From Alphaproteobacteria bacterium (GTDB taxonomy: Bacteria; Pseudomonadota; Alphaproteobacteria; BOG-932; Roseiterribacteraceae), in assembly GCA_903970575.1 (NCBI GenBank), contig CAJCJC010000047.1:1-5820 (forward strand): 5,820 bases of DNA. The letters run 5' to 3'. Position numbers and translations under genes: made by a program. Below, piece by piece: positions 1 through 5,214 of this stretch (position 1 is the stretch's first letter; the number at the start of each line of letters is the position of its first letter). The notes under the pieces were generated by a model. The model worked only from the letters and a program-made list of their open reading frames with translations, was not told the origin of the DNA and did no database searches.

Positions 1-740
1 GCCAATACCCCGCCCGCGATCGATTTCGTCAGGTAATCCGAATCGGCATGGCCCGTATGCATCGCATGCAGCAGCTTGGGGATTTCCAGCATCGCCGCCC
101 CGCCGATGATCGGTGTCGCCAGTAGGAACGAGAAATGCGCGGACGCCTCGGCGCTCAGCTTTCGGCCGAGACCGGTGACGATTGTGGCGCCGGAGCGCGA
201 GATGCCGGGAAATAAAGCCGCGCATTGCGCGATCCCGATGATCAGCGCATCCCAGACTGTCAGGTCGGCGATGGTCTTCCCAGCCTCGCCGTTCGCCCCC
301 CCGGATTTCAGCCGATGGCGGCGGTCGCCGATAAAAAGGATAATCCCATTCACCATCAGGAGGAGCGCCGCTAGACTCGGCACGCCGAATTTTTCGCGGA
401 ACATCTTGTTAAAGGCCGCGCCGACGATCGCGGCGGGCAGGGTGCCGATTACAAGCATCGCTATCTGTCGGCGCATCGCCGCCACCTCGGCTTTGTCGCC
501 CTGGCCAACTAGGCCCAGCAGCAATTTCCGCCATTCGCGCCAATAAAATGTCAGCAGAGCGAGCGCGGTGCCGAGGTGTAAGATGACCAGGAAGGGGAGC
601 AATCCCTGTCCCTTGGGATCGATCGGCCATATCAGGATCGCGGGCAGGATAACCGCATGGCCAAGGCTCGATACGGGGAAAAGCTCGGTGACGCCCTGCA
701 GAAGCGCCAGGGCGATAACCTGCCAGTAATCCAGTAGCAT
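1..740 (-). CDS. uppP: Undecaprenyl-diphosphatase UppP/BacA, 3' end cut by window edge
   Basis: This integral inner-membrane enzyme removes one phosphate from undecaprenyl diphosphate, regenerating the lipid carrier used for peptidoglycan and surface glycans; overproduction in other bacteria gives bacitracin resistance. About 246 codons are visible, and the family usually has about 270, so only some 25 residues are missing. The N-terminus carries the family's (E/Q)xxxE signature as QGVTE (Q15, E19), followed by FPVSSLGH with H28. The second catalytic signature, FPGISRSGAT, lies near residues 177-186 and includes the essential arginine (R182). Hydrophobic helices alternate throughout. The ATG at 738-740 is chosen because a GAGGGAAG Shine-Dalgarno lies just upstream, an in-frame stop follows closely upstream, and the conserved N-terminal helix begins at once. 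It diverges from the binding-protein gene at 965. Identity is secure; the C-terminus cannot be seen. Confidence 0.95.
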   Translation of the reverse strand, partial: MLLDYWQVIALALLQGVTELFPVSSLGHAVILPAILIWPIDPKGQGLLPFLVILHLGTALALLTFYWREWRKLLLGLVGQGDKAEVAAMRRQIAMLVIGTLPAAIVGAAFNKMFREKFGVPSLAALLLMVNGIILFIGDRRHRLKSGGANGEAGKTIADLTVWDALIIGIAQCAALFPGISRSGATIVTGLGRKLSAEASAHFSFLLATPIIGGAAMLEIPKLLHAMHTGHADSDYLTKSIAGGVL

Positions 741-777
741 TCTTCCCTCATTTCCGACCTATTTTACCCGCGGGACT

Positions 778-933
778 TTAATCGTTCGCGTGAGGCGGCG
801 CCAGCGGGCGCCCAATATGTTTTCCTTCCGCTGCCATGATCCCGCCATCGTCGCGCCTGACAAAAAACCCGCGCGCTTCATAAAACCGCAAGGGTGGCGT
901 GGTTGCTTGTGGTCGGTCGGGAACGACGTCTAT
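778..933 (-). pseudogene. Possible remnant of a GNAT acetyltransferase C-terminus
   Basis: A minus-strand reading frame ends at TAA (778-780) and contains LRFYEARGFFVRRDDGG, preceded by IDVVPDRPQA. This matches in style the last strand-helix-strand of GNAT N-acetyltransferases (V.P.N..A..FYE.RGF). The region upstream on the minus strand, antisense to the binding-protein signal peptide, shows no acetyl-CoA binding motif (RxxGxG/A) or other GNAT core. What remains is therefore only about 50 codons, far below the usual 140-170. I infer a truncated remnant left by an old deletion between uppP and its neighbour. An alternative is chance resemblance; the FYE-RG-F pattern also occurs in the MerR helix-turn-helix, but the MerR continuation is absent. 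The stretch also covers the probable promoter of the divergent gene. Confidence 0.33.
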
Positions 934-936
934 AGG
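907..936 (+). promoter_or_regulatory. Weak sigma70-like promoter candidate for the TAXI gene
   Basis: TTGTGG (907-912) and TATAGG (931-936) are separated by 18 bases and lie shortly upstream of the chosen GTG start at 965. The match to consensus is partial (four of six at each hexamer), so this is a candidate only. Confidence 0.25.
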
Positions 937-940
937 TTCC
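920..940. promoter_or_regulatory. Inverted repeat GGAAC-N11-GTTCC, candidate operator
   Basis: GGAAC (920-924) and GTTCC (936-940) form a perfect 5-bp dyad with an 11-base spacer that itself begins with the palindrome GACGTC. It overlaps the TATAGG element of the putative promoter, a position typical of a repressor site. A GGAAC -35 box for a stress ECF sigma factor was considered, but no CGTT/GTT element sits at 16-17 bases. Confidence 0.25.
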
Positions 941-952
941 TCGATAGTTGAT

Positions 953-957
953 GGGAG
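953..957 (+). promoter_or_regulatory. Ribosome binding site that selects the GTG start at 965
   Basis: GGGAG lies seven bases before the GTG at 965. The frame is open further upstream to a GTG at 899, but that extension adds 22 residues of low hydrophobicity ahead of the signal peptide and has no comparable site. Confidence 0.55.
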
Positions 958-964
958 ATTGGGC

Positions 965-2026
965 GTGGCGCGCACAGTAAGGATAGCGGTTGGTGTGTGC
1001 CTTGCGATGTGGGCGTCGTTGTTGGCGGCCGCGACGGTCGACGCCGCCCCAAGGCCTGCGCAGGACCCCATTCAGCTTACGATCGGCGGCGGTCTCGCGG
1101 AAAGCGCCGCGTTTCGCTGGAGTTCGGCTCTGGCGGAAATCGTGTCTCGCCCGCCTGGCCTGCCCGATTGCGACCCGACAGCGGCCTGCGGCGTTCCAAA
1201 TGTCGTGGCTGGCGCGCAGACCTATGATGATTCCGCTTCTTTGCTGAAGGCGTTGCTGGATGGCCGGATCGCCACCGCCGTCATGCCCGCCAATCCGGTG
1301 TTTGGCGCGCATTGCGCGGCCCAGGCCGGAACTCCCGCCGCCTCGCTCTCGATCCTCAAGGTCCTCTATCGGCAGCCGCTCTATATCGTGGTGCGGAGCG
1401 TCATTCCGGCTGTCGTCCGGCCGCGGGATTGGGCGGGGAAGACACTTGTAACGGGCGTGACGGGCACGGATTCCGAATTGCTGACGGACGCGCTTTTGGA
1501 CGCTTATGGCGTGTCGAGGACCAGGCTCAAGGTACTGCGCCTGCCCCCGGCCCAGGCGTTGGCGGCCCTGAGGGGCGGTGCGGCCAGCATCGGTATTTTT
1601 CTCGGCCATGTTTATGACAGGTCGATCAGCGGGTTGATCGATCAGGGATTCACCCTGATGTCGCTTCCCGACAGCCCGGAGCGCGCAAATGTACTGAATC
1701 GGCTGCCGGTATTCGAGGTTGGAGCCATTCCAGCAGGAACCTATGCCGGCGTCCCGGCCACGTCGACGCTGGCCCAGCCGATGGTTTGGGTGGCCGGCCC
1801 AGCCTTCGACAATCGCCTTGCGGGAAAACTGGTCGCTGACGTTTCCGAGCCGCATAATATGTCGCGCTTGGCCGAACTCGTCGGCCAAATTCCTGCCGTG
1901 CCTGAAGGCCTGGCCTTCGCGCGCCTACCGGCGCCATTGGCGGAAGGCGCCGCGGAGTTCGCCGCCAAGCAGCGCGCGCCCATCGATATCGTCGCCTGTC
2001 CGCCGACGGTCGGAAGGTCTCGCTAA
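965..2026 (+). CDS. Exported TAXI-family TRAP transporter solute-binding protein
   Basis: The product is 353 aa from the GTG start. It begins with a Sec-type signal peptide (positive RTVR, hydrophobic core, VDAA cleavage near residue 28). The mature part follows the TAXI order: an N-terminal strand LTIGGG, a segment SLLKALLDGRIATAVMPANPVF corresponding to the 'residue counts/omit if absent' helix, a second lobe with DWAGKTLVTGVTGTDSE, and the hallmark IPAGTYAG near residues 255-262. Such proteins bind small carboxylates or amino acids and hand them to a DctQM-type permease. No permease gene is visible here, so the partner is elsewhere or absent. The usual GTYYP.G pocket motif is not recognisable; in that area there is a cysteine pair (C69, C75), with further cysteines at 117 and 345. 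Ligand unknown. It is followed after 155 bases by msrB on the same strand. Confidence 0.75.
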   Translation: MARTVRIAVGVCLAMWASLLAAATVDAAPRPAQDPIQLTIGGGLAESAAFRWSSALAEIVSRPPGLPDCDPTAACGVPNVVAGAQTYDDSASLLKALLDGRIATAVMPANPVFGAHCAAQAGTPAASLSILKVLYRQPLYIVVRSVIPAVVRPRDWAGKTLVTGVTGTDSELLTDALLDAYGVSRTRLKVLRLPPAQALAALRGGAASIGIFLGHVYDRSISGLIDQGFTLMSLPDSPERANVLNRLPVFEVGAIPAGTYAGVPATSTLAQPMVWVAGPAFDNRLAGKLVADVSEPHNMSRLAELVGQIPAVPEGLAFARLPAPLAEGAAEFAAKQRAPIDIVACPPTVGRSR

Positions 2027-2032
2027 ATGGCT

Positions 2033-2093
2033 ATAGCGCGCTATTCAGGCGGCCATCGATGAGCAATTGACAATCCGCCATCGCCAATGGCGG
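2033..2093 (+). other. Two dyads after the TAXI gene, possible terminator
   Basis: A perfect 12-bp palindrome ATAGCGCGCTAT (2033-2044) lies seven bases after the TAA. A second dyad, CCGCCAT (2075-2081) and ATGGCGG (2087-2093), makes a 7-bp stem with a 5-base loop. Neither is followed by a T run, so a classical intrinsic terminator is not shown; they could slow transcription or mark the 3' end of the transcript. Confidence 0.25.
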
Positions 2094-2136
2094 CATGATC
2101 GCCCGTAACTTTGGCGCTTGTGGATCGAACTATAGG
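2067..2136 (+). promoter_or_regulatory. Incomplete promoter elements upstream of msrB
   Basis: A perfect TTGACA occurs at 2067-2072, but no good -10 lies 16-18 bases later. A separate ACTATAGGG containing TATAGG (2131-2136) resembles a -10 box, yet lacks a good -35 at the right distance. One of the two probably belongs to the msrBA promoter; the sequence alone does not decide which. Confidence 0.22.
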
Positions 2137-2139
2137 GAT

Positions 2140-2179
2140 GGAGCGCCAACGCTCCGGAGTTCCTTGGAGCGATCGGAAC
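2140..2179 (+). promoter_or_regulatory. msrB leader with alternative hairpins around its ribosome site
   Basis: GGAGCG (2140-2145), loop CCAA, CGCTCC (2150-2155) forms a 6-bp hairpin. The same CGCTCC can instead pair with a second GGAGCG at 2166-2171, which contains the GGAG that may act as Shine-Dalgarno for msrB. GTTCC (2159-2163) can also pair with GGAAC (2175-2179). The pairings are mutually exclusive in part. The complementarity is seen directly; a regulatory role is inferred. Confidence 0.3.
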
Positions 2180-2181
2180 AG

Positions 2182-2682
2182 ATGGATATGAGCATGACCA
2201 GACGAAAATTATTGAATCTTGGCGGCCGGACAGCTCTCGGTCTCAGTCTTGTGGGTTTTGCGCGACAGGGGGCGACGGCCGCGGACGCGGAGACATTCGC
2301 GGTCACGCATAGCGACGCCGAATGGCGCAAGCTCTTGACCGCCGGCCAGTATGACATTCTGCGCCGCGAAGGGACGGAGCCGCCCTTTAGCAGCCCGCTC
2401 AATCACGAGAAACGGGATGGAATTTTTAGCTGTGCGGGGTGCGCGCTGCCGCTATTCTCGTCCACGACCAAGTTTGACAGCGGCACCGGATGGCCCAGCT
2501 TCTGGCGACCGCTGGAAAACGCGGTCGGCGAATCCCGCGACAATTCCTTCATGATGGCGCGTACAGAGGTGCATTGCAGACAATGCGGCGGCCATCTGGG
2601 TCATGTCTTCGACGATGGCCCGAAGCCGACCGGCCTGCGCTATTGCATGAACGGCGTTGCGTTGAATTTTACCCAGGCCTGA
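2182..2682 (+). CDS. msrB: Exported peptide-methionine (R)-S-oxide reductase MsrB, 1-Cys type
   Basis: MsrB reduces the R diastereomer of methionine sulfoxide in proteins. From the ATG at 2182 the product is 166 aa. It opens with a twin-arginine signal, [10 protein letters not shown] (R7, R8), a hydrophobic stretch and an ATA cleavage site near residue 33, so the folded zinc enzyme is expected in the periplasm. The catalytic domain shows both zinc pairs, CAGC (C84, C87) and CRQC (C132, C135), the signatures SGTGWPSF and GHVFDDGP, and the catalytic cysteine C155 in RYCMN. The usual resolving cysteine of SGCGWPSF is a threonine (T102), and no other free cysteine exists. An in-frame ATG at 2095 would add 29 residues before the signal and is disfavoured; ATGs at 2188 and 2194 are also possible. 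msrA follows 50 bases downstream, so the two are probably co-transcribed. Confidence 0.95.
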   Translation: MDMSMTRRKLLNLGGRTALGLSLVGFARQGATAADAETFAVTHSDAEWRKLLTAGQYDILRREGTEPPFSSPLNHEKRDGIFSCAGCALPLFSSTTKFDSGTGWPSFWRPLENAVGESRDNSFMMARTEVHCRQCGGHLGHVFDDGPKPTGLRYCMNGVALNFTQA

Positions 2683-2732
2683 GTCTCCAGCGGATTTTGG
2701 CCATCTCCTTCACCATTCCAAAGAAAATCACC

Positions 2733-3476
2733 ATGCGTTTTCATCGTCCGAATGCCCGGCGCTTCCTTGCATTTCCCGGCTTGAAGAATCTTGCCTTCCT
2801 GGCTCTGGCTTCGGCCGCGGTTCTGATGTGGCGTTTACCGGCCCTGGCGGAAAGCGGCGCCGTCGTCGTTCCCGCGCCCGCGCTGGACGAACCGGCGGCC
2901 GCGGCTCCAGCGGAGGAAACCGCTATTCTCGCCGGGGGCTGCTTCTGGGGCGTCCAAGGCGTGTTCCAGCATGTCGCGGGCGTGACCAACGCCGTCTCGG
3001 GATATTCGGGAGGCGCGCGCGCCACGGCGCGGTATCCGATCGTCAGCGGCGGCGATACCGGCCATGCGGAATCGGTCCAGATTACCTTCGATCCGCGCAA
3101 GGTGAGTTACGGCAAACTGCTCCAGATTTATTTCTCGGTGGTGCAGGACCCGACGCTGCTCAACCGGCAGGGTCCAGACGAAGGCACGCAGTATCGATCC
3201 GCGATCTTCCCGCAAAGCGATGCGCAGAAGCAGGTATCCGAGGCCTATATCGCCCAACTTGACAAGGCGGGGGTGTTCCATAAGCCGATCGTCACCGCCG
3301 TCGAGCCGTTCAAGGGCTTCTTTCCGGCGGAGGATTATCACCAGAATTATCTGACGCTGAACCCGCGCGCGCTTTATATCGTTTATAACGATTTGCCAAA
3401 GGTCGAAGCGCTGAAGAAGCTGTTTCCCGCGCTTTATCGCGACCAGCCGGTGCTTGTGCAAACCGCGTCGAATTAG
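2733..3476 (+). CDS. msrA: Exported peptide-methionine (S)-S-oxide reductase MsrA, 1-Cys type
   Basis: MsrA reduces the S diastereomer of methionine sulfoxide, complementing MsrB. The 247-aa product begins with a basic region containing ARRFLAF, a hydrophobic segment (about residues 18-33) and a PALA-ES cleavage site, so it is exported by Sec or possibly Tat. An Ala/Pro-rich linker (46-60) precedes the catalytic domain. That domain shows GGCFWG with catalytic C70, Y101, GHAE with E113, and GPDEGTQYRS with D149 and Y154, matching the catalytic set of Escherichia coli MsrA. AEDYHQNYL is also conserved. C70 is the only cysteine in the protein; the C-terminus has the NPRALYIVYNDLPK version instead of the glycine-rich tail with resolving cysteines. 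The frame is open back to 2490 inside msrB, but 2733 is the first ATG giving a proper signal. The ribosome site is weak (AAAGAAAA), suggesting dependence on msrB translation. Confidence 0.95.
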   Translation: MRFHRPNARRFLAFPGLKNLAFLALASAAVLMWRLPALAESGAVVVPAPALDEPAAAAPAEETAILAGGCFWGVQGVFQHVAGVTNAVSGYSGGARATARYPIVSGGDTGHAESVQITFDPRKVSYGKLLQIYFSVVQDPTLLNRQGPDEGTQYRSAIFPQSDAQKQVSEAYIAQLDKAGVFHKPIVTAVEPFKGFFPAEDYHQNYLTLNPRALYIVYNDLPKVEALKKLFPALYRDQPVLVQTASN

Positions 3477-3502
3477 CCTCGATCGACAGACGACGCGCAT
3501 GC

Positions 3503-3532
3503 GGGGGCGAAACCCGCCCTCGTTTCGCCCCC
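3503..3532 (+). terminator. Strong hairpin after msrA, probable terminator
   Basis: GGGGGCGAAAC (3503-3513) and GTTTCGCCCCC (3522-3532) form a perfect 11-bp stem with an 8-base loop, 26 bases after the msrA stop. A run of nine C (3528-3536) and a second GTTTCGCC (3537-3544) follow instead of a T tract. Termination is likely but may not be purely intrinsic; it would separate msrBA from the chain-length gene. Confidence 0.5.
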
Positions 3533-3653
3533 CCCCGTTTCGCCATCGCAAGCCAATTGTTGGAGGACAGCAAACGGCGCCGTCAAGGCCGTCTTGTTAA
3601 GCTATTCGTAATTCCCACATCTCCTGTCGTTGGGTTCATAGCTTAAGTCCGAG

Positions 3654-5201
3654 ATGAACGAACTTAGGGTTTTGATTTTTCATTCTCTGCACGCGCTTTG
3701 GCGTCGCCGCTGGTATGCGGTGGGCATCTCTTGGCTTGTTTTCGCCCTGAGCGGCTTGGTCATCGCCCGCATGCCGAATTACTATGAAGCGACCGCCCGC
3801 GTTTATATGAACTCGGACGAGGCGTTGACCCCGCTGTTGAACGGGATCGCACTCGACACGGATGTCGACCAGCGTCTTGACCGCCTTCAGCGCACGATGC
3901 TGAGCAACACCAATATGCGAAAACTCATTCGCATGACCGATCTGGACATGCAGGTTCGCGATCCGGCCGATCGCGACATGATGGTGGCGGCGCTGCAAAA
4001 GAACATCACGATCAAACTGCAATCGCGTAATCTTTTCACCGTCAGCTATATGAACTCCGACCCGCAATTGGCCGAAAGCGTGGTCTCGAATTTATTGTCG
4101 CTCTTCATGGAGTCCAGCGCGCGCGATTCGAATTCCGATATCGACAGCGCGCAGCGTTTTCTTCAGACGGAGATCGACAGGCTGGAGTCCATTCTGCGCG
4201 ATGACGAGCGCAAGAAGGCGGAATTCCAAACCCGCTATTACGATCTCTTGCCCAACGGCGACGGGGTTTCGCAACTTGAACAGGCGCGGGCCGACGTGGT
4301 GCAAATCACGCAGGATTTGGCGGACGCCATCGCCGAGCGGGACGATCTGATTAAACAAAGGGACGCATTGCCGCGTTTCAATCCGGCCCCGGTCGTGCCG
4401 ACGCCGGTCAACGGCGCCGGCCTTTCCACATCCCCCGATATCAGGTTGGCGCAGTTGAAGGCGCAACTCGATATAGCCAAGGCGACCATGACCGATCAGC
4501 ACCCGGTCGTTATCGCGCTTAAACATCAGATCGCGCTCGCCAGCGCTAAGGTCAAGGCGATCGCCGCCGCAAAGACCGTCGCGCCCACGCCGGCCCAGAT
4601 CGAAAATCCGGAATATCGCGACCTCACCATCCGTCTGGCTGACAAGGAAGAACAGGTGGCCTCGCTCCGCCGTCGCCTAGCCTCGGCGGAGGAGGACCGT
4701 GACCATTTCGAGGACGAGGCGCGGAAAGCGCCGACCGTGGAGGCGGATTTCGTTAACCTCAATCGCGATTACGACGTCGTGAAAAAGAATTATGAAGATT
4801 TGCTGGCGCGCCGTGAATCCGCGGAAATCGGCGTTCAGGCCGATCGCACGGGGAACCAGATCACCGTTAAGACCATCGACCCGCCCGAGGTGCCGTCCAT
4901 TCCGGCGGGTCCTAATCGCGCCCTTTTCCTTTCGCTCGCTTTTGTCGCGAGCCTGGGCTCCGGCATCGGCACGGCCTTTATCCTAAGCCAACTCGATAGC
5001 TCGTTCACGACCACAACCGCCTTGCAGCTACTCGGTCTGCCGGTTCTGGGCAGCATCGCGTTGATCGACGATCCGGCGCGCTATCGCCGCCGTTCTTGGC
5101 TAAAAGGCGCGACCAGCTTCGTTTCCGCCTGTCTTATCTTGGCGCTACTCTACGGCGTTCTAATGCTCGACTTTATCGCCCAGCTTCACGGCGGCGCCTA
5201 G
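3654..5201 (+). CDS. Polysaccharide chain-length determinant, Wzz/GumC type (XrtA-like)
   Basis: This 515-aa inner-membrane protein is a polysaccharide co-polymerase that sets chain length or assists export of a lipid-linked polysaccharide. Membrane helix 1 is at about 20-38. A Wzz domain follows (YEATARVYMNSDEALTPLL). A long, largely coiled-coil periplasmic region spans about 164-390, with LNRDYDVVKKNYEDLLARRESA-like spacing at 369-390 typical of exosortase-associated chain-length proteins. The proline-rich PPEVPSIPAGPNR (410-422) leads into helix 2 (423-445). A third helix lies at 485-507. There is no Walker A motif, so the tyrosine-kinase domain found in fused relatives is absent and would be a separate protein. 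The ATG at 3654 gives the expected short cytoplasmic N-terminus; the ribosome site is weak. No glycosyltransferase or export genes adjoin it here. The XrtA assignment is inference from overall pattern. Confidence 0.85.
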   Translation: MNELRVLIFHSLHALWRRRWYAVGISWLVFALSGLVIARMPNYYEATARVYMNSDEALTPLLNGIALDTDVDQRLDRLQRTMLSNTNMRKLIRMTDLDMQVRDPADRDMMVAALQKNITIKLQSRNLFTVSYMNSDPQLAESVVSNLLSLFMESSARDSNSDIDSAQRFLQTEIDRLESILRDDERKKAEFQTRYYDLLPNGDGVSQLEQARADVVQITQDLADAIAERDDLIKQRDALPRFNPAPVVPTPVNGAGLSTSPDIRLAQLKAQLDIAKATMTDQHPVVIALKHQIALASAKVKAIAAAKTVAPTPAQIENPEYRDLTIRLADKEEQVASLRRRLASAEEDRDHFEDEARKAPTVEADFVNLNRDYDVVKKNYEDLLARRESAEIGVQADRTGNQITVKTIDPPEVPSIPAGPNRALFLSLAFVASLGSGIGTAFILSQLDSSFTTTTALQLLGLPVLGSIALIDDPARYRRRSWLKGATSFVSACLILALLYGVLMLDFIAQLHGGA

Positions 5202-5214
5202 GGGGTCAATCCCC
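5202..5214. other. Small GGGG/CCCC dyad across the convergent stop codons
   Basis: GGGG (5202-5205), loop TCAAT, CCCC (5211-5214) makes a 4-bp stem in the four-base gap between the two converging genes and into the end of the minus-strand gene. It could act in both directions but has no T run on either side. Confidence 0.15.

Noticed and set aside
76..546. 156-codon plus-strand frame opposite uppP
   Set aside because: Shadow of uppP; no domain, and the minus frame contains the UppP active-site signatures.
899..964. Upstream GTG start for the TAXI gene
   Set aside because: Adds 22 residues before the signal peptide, whereas the GTG at 965 has a well-spaced GGGAG and gives a normal export signal.
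878..1888. 336-codon open frame on the minus strand opposite the TAXI gene
   Set aside because: It is antisense to a clear coding frame, is rich in Arg/His/Gly/Gln as expected of a GC-rich shadow, and shows no recognisable domain.
2490..2732. 5' extension of the msrA frame inside msrB
   Set aside because: It would place 81 unrelated residues ahead of a clear signal peptide and overlaps the catalytic part of msrB in another frame.
2835..3551. 238-codon minus-strand frame opposite msrA
   Set aside because: Antisense shadow; the plus frame carries all MsrA catalytic motifs, while this frame shows none of any family.
3561..3567. TGGAGGA, a near-perfect Shine-Dalgarno, upstream of the chain-length gene
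   Set aside because: No ATG, GTG or TTG lies at a suitable distance behind it, and it is about 85 bases from the real start, so it does not mark a gene.
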